NCBI RefSeq assembly: GCF_019636135.1
Contig: NZ_JAHBYD010000028.1
Coordinates: 1 to 64,000 of the forward strand
DNA: 64,000 nucleotides
Origin: Phenylobacterium sp.
Lineage (GTDB): Bacteria; Pseudomonadota; Alphaproteobacteria; Caulobacterales; Caulobacteraceae
Direction: 5' to 3'
The position numbers were made by a program, and so were the translations under genes. This document shows positions 16,749 through 25,329 of the stretch, one piece after another. Every line of letters starts with the position of its first letter. Within the stretch, counting starts at the first letter, position 1. The notes beneath the pieces were generated by a model. The model was not told where the DNA came from. It ran no database searches and saw only the letters and a program-made list of their open reading frames with translations.

Positions 16749-17464
16749 AGCCGCCGATGGCCTCCGAACTGGGCGAGATCGGGGCGGCCGGCGACGAAAA
16801 CGCGGATGTCGTCGGACGTGAAGGCGGGATTTCCGGGGTAGAGCGCCTCGTAGACGGCCTCGGCGAAGGCGTAGTCGTCGGGGGTGTCGACGGTCCAGCG
16901 GATGTCGCCGTCGTCGGCCTTCGGGCTCGCCAGCCAGGCGGCGCGGTAGCCGCGGTCGCCGTGGTAGAGGTCCCAGGTCACGTGCTCGCGGGCCTCGCGG
17001 CTGTTGGCCTCGGCGGCGACGCGGCGGAGCGCGGCGGCGGTCATCACCTCGACGTCCTGGCCCTTGGGGTAGCTGAACGTGTCCGGCGTGTTCGAGGTGT
17101 AGTCGGCGCCGCTCTCCAGGTGCAGCGCGACGGTGGCGTCGACGACGGCGGGGTCGGCGAGGGGGCAGTCGGCGGTCAGGCGCACGACGTGCTCGGCGGG
17201 ATGGGCGGCCAGCGCGCCGGCGAAGCGGGCCAGCACGTCGTCCAGCGGGCCGCGGTGGACCGCGACCCCGGCTTCGGCCACCGCTTCGGCCAGGGGGTCG
17301 TCGGAGGGCTCGGTGCTGGTCGCGAGCACGAGGCGGCCGAGGCGGGCGCAGCGCTGCAGGCGCTCGATCTGGCGCAGGACCATGGGGCGGCCGCACAGGG
17401 GCTTCAACACCTTGCCGGGCAGGCGCGTCGAACTCATCCGGGCCTGGAGGAGCGCGAGGATCAT
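16745..17464 (-). CDS. Cytidylyltransferase, SpsF/PseF-like
   Basis: A 239-residue nucleotidyltransferase beginning MILALLQARMSSTRLPGKVL, the CTP-binding motif of CMP-sugar synthetases. LTADCPLADP supplies the metal-binding aspartate. It would activate a nonulosonate such as pseudaminate as CMP-sugar. Its coupling to pseG supports a pseudaminate-type pathway. SpsF-type annotation is the cautious alternative. First gene of the minus-strand glycan set. Confidence 0.8.
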   Translation of the reverse strand: MILALLQARMSSTRLPGKVLKPLCGRPMVLRQIERLQRCARLGRLVLATSTEPSDDPLAEAVAEAGVAVHRGPLDDVLARFAGALAAHPAEHVVRLTADCPLADPAVVDATVALHLESGADYTSNTPDTFSYPKGQDVEVMTAAALRRVAAEANSREAREHVTWDLYHGDRGYRAAWLASPKADDGDIRWTVDTPDDYAFAEAVYEALYPGNPAFTSDDIRVFVAGRPDLAQFGGHRRL

Positions 17465-17488
17465 CGGCCCGACATGCGCTGATGCGGC

Positions 17489-17524
17489 CCAAAAGCAAAG
17501 GGCCGCCCCGTGAGGAGCGGCCCT
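17489..17524 (-). terminator. Rho-independent terminator of the RTX gene
   Basis: On the minus strand AGGGCCGC pairs with GCGGCCCT (8 bp) and is followed by TTGCTTTT, starting 24 bases after the RTX stop. Confidence 0.8.
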
Positions 17525-17547
17525 CGCAGTCCGAATCGTCCGGTCGG

Positions 17548-20016
17548 CTAGACGATGTTGGCTTCGCTGATGTTCGTGAGCGCGCGGCCCACCAGCAGGA
17601 TCGCCTGGTCGGCGGAGCCGTCCGCGTCCAGGTCGACGAAGAGAGCCACGCCGCCGGCGTAGCTGATCGCGGCGTAGATCACCGTGCCGTCGAGGGCGGT
17701 GTCGGCGGCGGCGAGCGCGGCGGCAAAGTCGTTGGCCCCGCCGGCCGCGCCTTCGAAGTAGTTCGCGCCGCTGCCGGCGCCTTGCCCGAAGTCGAAGCTA
17801 TCCGCGCTGGTGAAGTCGGTGACGCGATCGGCCGCGGCTTCGGTTATGCCCGTGTCGCCGGCGCCGATCACGTAGAGGTTGCTGCCGCCGCCGCCGGTGA
17901 ACAGGTCGGCTCCGGCGCCGCCCGTGATCGTGTCGTTTCCGCTGCCGCAGACGATGGTGTCGGCGCCGCCGCCGCCGTCGACGGAATTGGCCCCGCCCCC
18001 GGCGTTGATCACGTCGGCGCCGGCGCCGGCGCTGATCGTGTCGTTGCCGGCGCCGGTGGTGATGTTGTCGTTGCCGGCGCCGGTGGTGATCTGGTCGGCG
18101 CCGCCGCCGCCGGAGACGGTGTTGTTGCCGTCGCCCGCATCGACGGTGTCGTTGCCGGTCCCCATCGTGATGACGTCGTTGCCGGCGCCCGTCGTGACCT
18201 GGTCGTTGCCGCCCTGGCCGTTGACGATGTTGTCGCCGCCCGCGTCGGTGACGGTGTCGTCGCCCGCGCCGGCGTTGATGGTGTCGCTGCCCGTGCCCGA
18301 GGTGATGCTGTCGTTGCCGGCCCCGCCGTCGAGGATGCTGTCGATCGAGCTGGCCGAGCCGTCGATGGTGTCGTTGCCGAGGTCGCCCGTCACCGAGCCC
18401 CGGCCGGTGAAGGTGATGCTGTCGTCGCCGGCGCCGCCGAAGATGATGTCGAGGCCCGCGCCCGAAACGATGGTGTCGCTGCCGGCCCCGCCGCTGATGG
18501 TGTCGTTGCCCGCGCCGGTGGTGATGACGTCGTTGCCGCCGCCCGCCGTGACGCTGTTGTTGCCGGCGCCCGCATCGACGACGTTCTCCCCTTCGCCCGC
18601 GGCGATGGTGTCGTTGCCGCCCGTGGTGGTGATGACGTCGCTGCCCGCGCCGCCGTTGACGCTGTCGTTGCCGCCGCCGCCGACGAAGGTGTCGTCGCCG
18701 TCGCCCAGGTCGGCGACGTCGTTGCCGGCGCCCGAGGTGACCATGTCGGCGCCCGCGCCCATGACGTAGACGGTGCTCAGCCCGGCGCCGGAGACCGTGT
18801 CGGCCCCCGAACCGGCCGTGACCGAACCGCCGCCGCCGCCCATCATGATGATGTTGTTGCCCGAGCCGGCGTTGATCGTGTCCATGCCGCCGCCGGCATT
18901 GATCGTGTCGTCGCCGGCGTCGGTGTTGATGAGGTCGTCGCCCGCGCCGGACGTCACCCGGTCGTCGCCGGCGCCCGCGTTGATCGTGTTGTCGCCGCCG
19001 GTGTCGACGATGGTGTCGTTGCCGGCGCCCGAGTCGATCAGGTCGTTGTCGGCGCCCGCGGTGATGGAGTCCGCGCCGCTGCCGGCCGTGATGGTGTTGG
19101 CGCCGGCGCCGCCCTGCAGGGTGTTGTTGCCTTCGCCGCCCGAGATGCTGTCGGCGCCCGTGCCGCCCACGACGCTGTCGTTGCCGGCCCCGGCGAGGAC
19201 GATGTTGGCGCCCGCGCCCGTCGTGATGGTGTCGTCGCCGGCGCCGCCGTCGATGGTGTCGTTGCCCGTGCCGCCGACGATGCTGTCGGCGCCGTCGCCG
19301 CCGTCGAGCGAGTCGGCGCCTGCGCCGCCGCCGTCGAGGGTGTCGTTACCCTCCTGGCCCTGCAGGACATCGGAGCCCGCACCGCCCAGGATGCTGTCGT
19401 CGCCGAGGTTGCCCAGCATGAAATCGGCGCCGCCGCCGCCGCTGATCGTGTCGTTGCCCTGGCCGCCGAGGAGGAGGTCGGCGCCCGAACCGCCGAGGAT
19501 GCTGTCGTCGCCGAGGTTGCCCTGGGCGAACTGCCGCAGGTCGACCGTGCCGCCCGCGCCGGTGCTGATCGTGTCGTTGTCGCGGCCGCCGTAGATCACG
19601 TCGAGGCCGTCGCCGCCGATCAGGATGTCGTCACCCTGGTTGCCCTGCAGCACGTCGTTGCCGTCGCCGCCGTCGAGGGTGTCGTTGCCGGCGCCGCCGT
19701 AGAGGCCGTCCGCCGCCGCGGTGCCCAGCCGGGTGTCGTCGCCGATAGTCCCGACGAACAGCATCGAACTGTCCGGGAACACGAAGTCGGATTCGCTGAG
19801 GCCGCCCTGGCGCAGGCCGCCGGGATCGTTGAAGGTCAGGGCCTTGAAGGGCGCGTTCAGGGTGATGTAGTCGGGCGAGTTCACCGTGAAGGGGACGAAG
19901 ATCACCGCCACCTGCGCGGCCGAGAGCCCCGCGGTCGTGAAGACGATCTGGTCGGTGGCAAACTGGTAGCCGAGCGCCTCGGCAGGCGTCATGGTCTCGA
20001 AGAAGAACGTCGCCAC
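17548..20016 (-). CDS. Large RTX (calcium-binding repeat) secreted protein
   Basis: An 822-residue protein. Residues 1-90 are non-repetitive with no Sec signal peptide. About 90-712 is an unbroken array of nonapeptide units of GGxGxDxxx type (GGAGNDTL, GGDGNDVL and many degenerate GAGNDTI forms) that should fold as a calcium-filled beta-roll. The final 110 residues are non-repetitive, include FVDLDADGSADQAI, and end in a hydrophobic LTNISEANIV, as expected for a type I secretion signal. No secretion genes are adjacent. No enzymatic domain is visible, so a surface-layer, adhesin or matrix role is inferred. Confidence 0.88.
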   Translation of the reverse strand: MATFFFETMTPAEALGYQFATDQIVFTTAGLSAAQVAVIFVPFTVNSPDYITLNAPFKALTFNDPGGLRQGGLSESDFVFPDSSMLFVGTIGDDTRLGTAAADGLYGGAGNDTLDGGDGNDVLQGNQGDDILIGGDGLDVIYGGRDNDTISTGAGGTVDLRQFAQGNLGDDSILGGSGADLLLGGQGNDTISGGGGADFMLGNLGDDSILGGAGSDVLQGQEGNDTLDGGGAGADSLDGGDGADSIVGGTGNDTIDGGAGDDTITTGAGANIVLAGAGNDSVVGGTGADSISGGEGNNTLQGGAGANTITAGSGADSITAGADNDLIDSGAGNDTIVDTGGDNTINAGAGDDRVTSGAGDDLINTDAGDDTINAGGGMDTINAGSGNNIIMMGGGGGSVTAGSGADTVSGAGLSTVYVMGAGADMVTSGAGNDVADLGDGDDTFVGGGGNDSVNGGAGSDVITTTGGNDTIAAGEGENVVDAGAGNNSVTAGGGNDVITTGAGNDTISGGAGSDTIVSGAGLDIIFGGAGDDSITFTGRGSVTGDLGNDTIDGSASSIDSILDGGAGNDSITSGTGSDTINAGAGDDTVTDAGGDNIVNGQGGNDQVTTGAGNDVITMGTGNDTVDAGDGNNTVSGGGGADQITTGAGNDNITTGAGNDTISAGAGADVINAGGGANSVDGGGGADTIVCGSGNDTITGGAGADLFTGGGGSNLYVIGAGDTGITEAAADRVTDFTSADSFDFGQGAGSGANYFEGAAGGANDFAAALAAADTALDGTVIYAAISYAGGVALFVDLDADGSADQAILLVGRALTNISEANIV

Positions 20017-20077
20017 TGTGCGGCCCCCAAAAAACGAATCAGGTTGGTGTCCCTAGGCCGGGATCGTATCTACAATT

Positions 20078-20089
20078 CCTTAGCTAAGG
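20078..20089. promoter_or_regulatory. Perfect palindrome upstream of the RTX gene
   Basis: CCTTAGCTAAGG is a perfect 12-bp palindrome about 62 bases before the RTX start, followed on the minus strand by GATACGAT, a possible -10. It sits in the only AT-rich part of the gap and may be an operator. Confidence 0.35.
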
Positions 20090-20149
20090 TTACCGAGACG
20101 GGCCGCTCCGGCAAGAAACCATTGCCTCAGGGCGGGCATGGCGCCGTGA

Positions 20150-21121
20150 TCAGGGCGACCCGTCGTATCGGCGCAACAGTTCGCGCGCCGCCCGGTCGGT
20201 CTCCACCAGCGGCGGATAGGGCGCCGATGTCAGGTCGCCGACGAAGGGCGCCGCGACGCCGCGCCGCGCCAGTTCGGCGTGGAAGCGGGCAAGCTTGGCG
20301 CTATGTCCTTGCATCGGAAGAACAAAGATCGGCCGCCCCGTCGCGGCCGCGTCCGTGGCGAGGTTCGTGGAGTCTTCCGTGACGAGGATCGCGTCGGCCG
20401 CGGCGAGGTACGCGAAGTAGGGGTTTTCGCCCGTCCCGTCCCAGATCACGCCGGGCAGGCCGGCCAGCGTGGCGGTCATGGCCTCGCGCGCGGGCGCGGG
20501 CGTGCGCCGGGTGAAGCTGACCATCACGGAGCCGCCGGCCGCGTTAACGGATCGCGCGATACCGGCCGCCATTTCGGCCGCCTTGCCGCGCGGCAGGTCG
20601 TGCGCCCTGGACCTGCCGCCGACGATCACGGCCACGCGCGGGCGGGGCAGGGCGTCCAACTGCTCGGCGAACCTGGCGTGCTCGACGGCGAGGCGCTCGG
20701 GCGTGATGCGGTTGGGCGCGCCCAGGATCGGGAAGACATTGGGGCCCGAGAGCTGGTCGTGCTCGGGCGGGATGACCAGGTCGAAGCGGTCCAGGGGCGC
20801 CTTCGGGTCCTGGGTCTGCACGACGAAGGTCTTGCCGGCGGCGCGCTTCAGCATGCGGGTCGAAAGCGGCAGGGTCGCGCGGCCGGCAGCGATCCAGATA
20901 TCCGGGTAGGGTGGCCCGACGGGGTCGCCCGCCTGCGCGCCGGGGGGGATCAGCCGCCAGGGCAGGCGGCCGAGGCCATGGGACCAGCCGATCCGCTTGG
21001 GCGTGATGAGGGCGGGGCGGATGCGCGCCACCGCCTCGGCGAGGCCCAGGGCCTGGGCCTCGATGCCGGCGCGTCCGTCGGAGACGGCCCAGATCCGTAA
21101 GGGACGCCCGCCTTCGGCCAT
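20150..21121 (-). CDS. Mitochondrial fission ELM1 family protein
   Basis: A 323-residue protein of the ELM1/DUF1022 family, widespread in alphaproteobacteria. Characteristic segments are WAVSDGRAGIEAQALGLAEA at the N-terminus, VVQTQDPKAPLDRFDLVIPPEHDQ and VTEDSTNLATDAAATGRP. The fold resembles GT-B glycosyltransferases. The bacterial role is not established. It lies 10 bases after greA on the same strand and is probably co-transcribed. Confidence 0.82.
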   Translation of the reverse strand: MAEGGRPLRIWAVSDGRAGIEAQALGLAEAVARIRPALITPKRIGWSHGLGRLPWRLIPPGAQAGDPVGPPYPDIWIAAGRATLPLSTRMLKRAAGKTFVVQTQDPKAPLDRFDLVIPPEHDQLSGPNVFPILGAPNRITPERLAVEHARFAEQLDALPRPRVAVIVGGRSRAHDLPRGKAAEMAAGIARSVNAAGGSVMVSFTRRTPAPAREAMTATLAGLPGVIWDGTGENPYFAYLAAADAILVTEDSTNLATDAAATGRPIFVLPMQGHSAKLARFHAELARRGVAAPFVGDLTSAPYPPLVETDRAARELLRRYDGSP

Positions 21122-21131
21122 CGGGAGCGGG

Positions 21132-21605
21132 TCAGACCCACTCCACCTTGGTGATCTCGTAGGCCTTCGCGCCGCTGGGGGTGATCACTTCCACCACGTC
21201 GCCGGTCTCCTTGCCGATGATCGCGCGCGCGATCGGCGAGGTGATGGAGACGCGGCCACGCTTCACGTCGGCCTCGTGCTCGCCGACGATCTGGTAGCGG
21301 GCCTCTTCCTCGGTGTCCTCGTCGACCACCGAGACGGTGGCGCCGAACTTCACCTGGCTGCCGGACAGCTTGGACACGTCGATGACCTGCGCGCGGGCCA
21401 TCTTGTCCTCGATGTCGGCGATCGTGCCCTCGATCCAGCCCTGCCGCTCCTTGGCGGCATGGTACTCGGCGTTCTCCGAAAGGTCGCCGTGCGCGCGGGC
21501 TTCCGAGATGGCCGCGATCACGGCGGGCCGCTCGATCGTCTTCAAACGCTTCAGGTCTTCGTCGAGAGCCTTGTAGCCCTCGGCGGTCATCGGAACTTTT
21601 TCCAT
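21132..21605 (-). CDS. greA: Transcription elongation factor GreA
   Basis: A 157-residue factor that rescues backtracked RNA polymerase by stimulating transcript cleavage. The N-terminal coiled coil carries the conserved tip acidic region [20 protein letters not shown]. The C-terminal FKBP-like domain ends [18 protein letters not shown]. Length is typical. Confidence 0.97.
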   Translation of the reverse strand: MEKVPMTAEGYKALDEDLKRLKTIERPAVIAAISEARAHGDLSENAEYHAAKERQGWIEGTIADIEDKMARAQVIDVSKLSGSQVKFGATVSVVDEDTEEEARYQIVGEHEADVKRGRVSITSPIARAIIGKETGDVVEVITPSGAKAYEITKVEWV

Positions 21606-21696
21606 CGGGACTCGAAGTTCGCCTTGGTTATCCCCAACCCGGCCGCGGGCGCACGCGCCCCGGGGGCAGAGACATTAGAATTGTGCGCCGCAAAAA

Positions 21697-23049
21697 TCAA
21701 GATCGCGGATCGGTCAGCTCCAGCGCCGCGACCAGCCCGGGGCGATTGTCGCCCAACACCAGCCGCCCGCCATGAAGCTTGGCGCAAGCCGCCACGAGCG
21801 CAAGCCCCAAGCCGGATCCGGACGTGGTCCGGGCGGCTTCCAGACGCACGAACCGCTCCTGCACCCGGCCGAGCTGGTCGCTGGGCACGCCGGGGCCGTC
21901 GTCGGCGACGACCACCCGCGCGCGGCCGAGGCCCGATTCCTCGACGCACACCTTCACCGTCGCGCCGGGCCCCGCATGGATCACGGCATTGTGCAGCAGG
22001 TTGCCGACGGCTTGCCGCAGGAGGGCCGGATGCACGCGGGCCAGCACCGGCGTCTGCGGGGCTTCGGCCACCAGGGTCTGGCCGGCGTCCTCGAGGACCG
22101 GCTCGAACAGCTCGGCGAGGTCCAGCACCAGGCCCGCCAGATCGACGCGCCGCATGTTCTCGCGCGAGAGGCCGCTCTCGGCGTGGGCGATGTCGAGGAG
22201 GGCGTTCAGCGTCGCGAGCACCTGGTCGGCCTCGGCCTGGGCGTCACCGATGGCCTGGGCGCGCAGGCTGGGCGGCGCCTCGGGGTCGGCGGCGCGGGAG
22301 AGCGCGCCCTTCATCCGCGTCAGCGGCGAGCGCAGGTCGTGGGCGATGGAGTCGGTGACGGTGCGCATGCCGGTCATCAGCTCCTCGATGCGGGTCAGCA
22401 TGTGGTTCACGGCCGCGCCGAGGTCGTCGAAGACGTCGCCCTTGTGGTGGACGGGGGCGCGGGCCGAGAGGTCGCCGCCGGCGATCCGCTCGGCGGTGTG
22501 GGCGATGGCGCGCGTGCGGCGCAGCAGCATGGCGTTGAGGCCGAAGCCGCCCGCTGCGGCGCCGAGCGCGGTGAGCAGCACCGCCAGCGCCGAGCCCCGG
22601 AACACGGCGTCGCGCAGGGTGTCGCGGGCCGACAGGTCCTCGGCGACGATGAGCGTGTAGCCGCCGCCCAGCGGCTGGGCGAGCACATGCCAGAGCTTCC
22701 GGGGCGAGGAGTCCGGCTCGACCACCGTGCGCCAGCCGGTGTCGGGCGCGTCCAGGGAACTCACCACGTCGGCGCCGGCCAGCATGCGGCCGCGCTCGTC
22801 CTCCAGGGCGTAGCGGAAGCCGTCGGCGGAGCCCACCCGCGCCTGGCGGTTCAGCGCCTTGGCCAACCCCCGCACGCCCTCGTCCCGGGCGAAGGCCACG
22901 AAGTAGTCGCGGGCCGAGGTGGCCATGGCCGTCTGCTGGCGCGCGATCGCCCGCTCGCCGGCGCGGTCGACCAGCAGGAGCCCGAGGACGACGGCGGCCA
23001 ACGCCACCAGCGCGGCCACCGCGGGCCAGATCCAGGGCCTCAGCCTCAT
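21697..23049 (-). CDS. Two-component sensor histidine kinase
   Basis: A 450-residue membrane kinase. Helix 1 is about 7-29, with a periplasmic sensor of about 130 residues, helix 2, then a HAMP linker. The dimerisation helix carries the phospho-acceptor in SIAHDLRSPLTRMKGAL (His about 236). The ATPase has N-box NLLHNAVIHAG, G1 DDGPGVP and G2 GSGLGLALV. The ATG at 23049 has GGGAGG just upstream. It follows the response regulator by 109 bases. The inducing signal is unknown. Confidence 0.9.
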   Translation of the reverse strand: MRLRPWIWPAVAALVALAAVVLGLLLVDRAGERAIARQQTAMATSARDYFVAFARDEGVRGLAKALNRQARVGSADGFRYALEDERGRMLAGADVVSSLDAPDTGWRTVVEPDSSPRKLWHVLAQPLGGGYTLIVAEDLSARDTLRDAVFRGSALAVLLTALGAAAGGFGLNAMLLRRTRAIAHTAERIAGGDLSARAPVHHKGDVFDDLGAAVNHMLTRIEELMTGMRTVTDSIAHDLRSPLTRMKGALSRAADPEAPPSLRAQAIGDAQAEADQVLATLNALLDIAHAESGLSRENMRRVDLAGLVLDLAELFEPVLEDAGQTLVAEAPQTPVLARVHPALLRQAVGNLLHNAVIHAGPGATVKVCVEESGLGRARVVVADDGPGVPSDQLGRVQERFVRLEAARTTSGSGLGLALVAACAKLHGGRLVLGDNRPGLVAALELTDPRS

Positions 23050-23158
23050 CGCGCCTCCCGGCGAGGTGGAAGGCGGTTCGCCGCCCGGGAGGCGCGACGA
23101 GCAAGAGAAGGGAGCGCCTTCCGGGCGCAAAAGCGGTCTCCACTCTTGCTGAAGGCGC

Positions 23159-23842
23159 TCACGGGTGCGTGGAGAGGCGGTAGCCCGAGCCGCGCACGGT
23201 ATGCAGCAGCGGCGTCTCGAAACCCTCGTCGATCTTCTTGCGCAGGCGGCTGACGTGGGTGTCGATCAGGCTGGTGTGCGGGTCGAAGCGATAGTCCCAG
23301 AGCTCCTCCAGCATCATGGTGCGGGTCACCACGCGGTCCTTGTGGCGCAGCAGGTGCTCCAGCAGCTTGAACTCGCGGGGCAGGAGGTCGAGCCGGCGGC
23401 CGGCGCGGGTGACGCGGCGGGTCAGGAGATCCATCGCGAGGTCGCCGCAGGCCAGGCTGACGACCTCCTGCCGCGTCGCCGGCCGGCGCAGCATCGCCGC
23501 GAGGCGGGCCGACAGCTCGGAGAAGGCGAACGGCTTGGCGAGATAGTCGTCCCCCCCGGCCCGAAGGCCGCGCACCCGCTCGTCCAACTGGCCGAGCGCG
23601 GAGAGGATGATCAGCGGCGTGTGTACGTCGGCGGCGCGCAGCGCCTTGACCACGGAGAGGCCGTCCATGCCGGGCAGCATCCGGTCGAGGATCACGGCGT
23701 CGAAATCGGCGGAGCTGGCGAGGTAGAGGGCGTCGCGGCCGTCGGCCACGTGCTCGACGGTGTAGCCCTCCTGGCGCAGGCCGTTCAGGAGGGACTCGGC
23801 GGTCCCGCCGTCGTCCTCCACCACGAGGATCTTCGCGCCCAT
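23159..23842 (-). CDS. OmpR-family response regulator
   Basis: A 227-residue regulator: receiver domain with phospho-acceptor Asp53 (VILDRMLPG), acidic pair VVEDD at 8-11, and conserved lysine in DDYLAKPF. The C-terminal winged helix has LPREFKLLEHLLRH and VSRLRKKIDEGFETPLLHTVRGSGYRL. Partner of the kinase downstream. A 10-bp inverted repeat (23112-23121 with 23151-23160) overlaps its stop codon and could tune expression of the kinase. Confidence 0.95.
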   Translation of the reverse strand: MGAKILVVEDDGGTAESLLNGLRQEGYTVEHVADGRDALYLASSADFDAVILDRMLPGMDGLSVVKALRAADVHTPLIILSALGQLDERVRGLRAGGDDYLAKPFAFSELSARLAAMLRRPATRQEVVSLACGDLAMDLLTRRVTRAGRRLDLLPREFKLLEHLLRHKDRVVTRTMMLEELWDYRFDPHTSLIDTHVSRLRKKIDEGFETPLLHTVRGSGYRLSTHP

Positions 23843-23883
23843 GGCGGCTCCTCAAGTTCGGCTGGCCGGCGTCCCGGTGGGAC

Positions 23884-23928
23884 GAAAAAGCGGCGGGCGC
23901 CCGGATGGGGGACGCGATGCGCCCGCCG
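23884..23928 (-). terminator. Rho-independent terminator after the PsiF-like gene
   Basis: CGGCGGGCGC (23891-23900) pairs with GCGCCCGCCG (23919-23928), followed on the minus strand by CTTTTTCGTC. It separates the PsiF-like gene from the response regulator. Confidence 0.8.
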
Positions 23929-24006
23929 CCGCCCCCCTCAGCCGGTGCTCCGCACACAAACGCAAGATGCGGCCGGCCAAGAGAAAGTCTCGTCGTCAGA
24001 TGGCGA

Positions 24007-24219
24007 TCAGCCCTTCGCGCAGGCGGCCATGAAGGCCTTGCGGGTCTGGGTGTGCTTCTTCTCGGCCTTCCACTGCTTGGCGCAGTCGGAGGCCTTCGAA
24101 TCGGCGGCGGCCGCGGCGGCGGGCTGCGCCGTCGCAGGCGTGGACTTGGTGGCGGCCAGAGCCTGGGCGCCGCCGCACAGCGACAGGACCAGCGCCGAGG
24201 AGATGAGGATCTTGCGCAT
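24007..24219 (-). CDS. Small secreted PsiF-repeat-like protein
   Basis: A 70-residue protein: signal peptide (MRKILISSALVLSLCGG, cleavage near ALAA), an Ala/Thr/Pro linker, then one PsiF-like repeat with two cysteines (SDCAKQWKAEKK ... RKAFMAACAKG). PsiF proteins were named as phosphate-starvation inducible; function is unknown. The ATG at 24219 is chosen because the signal peptide begins there. A strong terminator follows. Confidence 0.65.
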   Translation of the reverse strand: MRKILISSALVLSLCGGAQALAATKSTPATAQPAAAAAADSKASDCAKQWKAEKKHTQTRKAFMAACAKG

Positions 24220-24326
24220 GGGTTGGGGGTCTCCCTTCACGTCCGCCCTGGCGGCGGCTGGGGACATCTGACCCGGACGGGCTGGCGCTGTTCTGACCGC
24301 CGCCTCGCAAATCTGTAAGGTTGGCC

Positions 24327-24368
24327 CCTGAGCCTTCGGCGGTTCGCTTGAACCGTCGAAGGCTCAGG
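24327..24368. promoter_or_regulatory. Long hairpin between divergent psiF-like and GST genes
   Basis: CCTGAGCCTTCG (24327-24338) pairs perfectly with CGAAGGCTCAGG (24357-24368). An inner CGGTTC/GAACCG stem caps it, giving 18 bp with one mismatch. It lies 32 bases before the GST start, so it would be in the GST leader RNA or at its promoter. There is no T-tract on either side. Confidence 0.45.
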
Positions 24369-24400
24369 ACCTTTGCTTGAAGAATATGCAGGAGAGCGCC

Positions 24401-25030
24401 ATGGCCGCGAAGCGCGGGATCACCCTCTACCACTCGCCGGCCAGCCGGGCCTTCGTCGCCTACTGGATGCTGGAGGAACTGGGCGTCCCCTTCGACGTGC
24501 GGACCGTCGACATCCGCAAGGGCGAGCAGAAGGCGCCCTGGTACCTGAAGCTGAACCCGGCCGGGAAGGTGCCCACGCTGACCGACGGCGAGGCGGTGGT
24601 GAGCGAGAACCCCGCCATCGCCATCTACCTGGCCGACCGCTACAGCTATGGCGGTCTCGCGCCGCGGATCGAGGATCCGAAGCGCGGCGCCTACCTCAAG
24701 TGGATGGTGTTCGCGAGCGCGGTGGTCGACCCTGTTGCGTCCCTGCACGCGAGCGACATCGACCTGCCGGGCTATTCCCACAGCTTCGGGACCTTCGACG
24801 ATATGGTGCAGGTGCTGATCGGCGCGCTCGACGGGCGCGAGCACCTGCTGGGCGAGGCGTTCTCCGCCGCGGACGTGGTGCTGGGCGGGGCGGTCAGCTT
24901 CCTGATGTTCCGCAAGGTGCTGCCCGAGCACCCGGCGCTGGTGGACTACAACCACCGCCTCACCGCCCGCGACGCCTACCAGCGCGCCGCCGACGCCACC
25001 TGGCCGCCGGACCTGTTCCAGCGGGGCTAG
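24401..25030 (+). CDS. Glutathione S-transferase family protein
   Basis: A 209-residue protein. The N-terminal thioredoxin-like domain has LYHSPASRAFVAYWMLEELG (candidate active-site Ser) and the cis-proline segment NPAGKVPTL, then SENPAIAIYLAD. The C-terminal helical domain includes GEAFSAADVVLG. The ATG at 24401 has AGGAG seven bases upstream; upstream TTG and ATG codons are less likely. Its stop overlaps that of parE tail to tail. Substrate is unknown. Confidence 0.88.
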   Translation: MAAKRGITLYHSPASRAFVAYWMLEELGVPFDVRTVDIRKGEQKAPWYLKLNPAGKVPTLTDGEAVVSENPAIAIYLADRYSYGGLAPRIEDPKRGAYLKWMVFASAVVDPVASLHASDIDLPGYSHSFGTFDDMVQVLIGALDGREHLLGEAFSAADVVLGGAVSFLMFRKVLPEHPALVDYNHRLTARDAYQRAADATWPPDLFQRG

Positions 25031-25329
25031 TCGAAGGCCTCGGACCAGTTCCGGCCTGCGCGGAAGATGCGGACGACGGAGACCGTCGTTTCCTCGACGA
25101 GGAACGCGATGGTCAGGCGTCCCTCGAAGCCAACGGTCCGTAGGCCTGGCCTGATCTCGTTGCGCAGGGTCCCTCGATGCGAACCGACGTCCAGCCGAGA
25201 GATGTAATCCTCGACGCGCCGGACATAGTTCACAGCGACGTCCACCGATGCTTCGTCGGCGATCCATTGGGCGATTTCGTCTAGGTCCTTCTGCGCACGC
25301 AGGCGCAGGACCACCTTGCGGCGGATCAT
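25027..25329 (-). CDS. parE: Type II toxin, ParE/RelE superfamily
   Basis: A 100-residue basic protein with RAQKDLDEIAQWIADE at the N-terminus and RLTIAFLVEETTVSVVRIFRAGRNW at the C-terminus, the ParE pattern. ParE toxins poison DNA gyrase; the target here is inferred from family. It overlaps parD by ATGA (25326-25329). Its stop codon overlaps that of the GST gene. Confidence 0.88.
   Translation of the reverse strand: MIRRKVVLRLRAQKDLDEIAQWIADEASVDVAVNYVRRVEDYISRLDVGSHRGTLRNEIRPGLRTVGFEGRLTIAFLVEETTVSVVRIFRAGRNWSEAFD

Noticed and set aside
17548-20016. Regularly spaced short repeats suggesting a CRISPR array or minisatellite
   Set aside because: The 27-base period is the codon form of the RTX nonapeptide; units vary and are coding, with no spacers.
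17482-20382. A 966-codon open frame antisense to the RTX gene
   Set aside because: It mirrors the RTX repeats through GC-biased codon use; the minus strand has the RTX motifs, a terminator and plausible signals.
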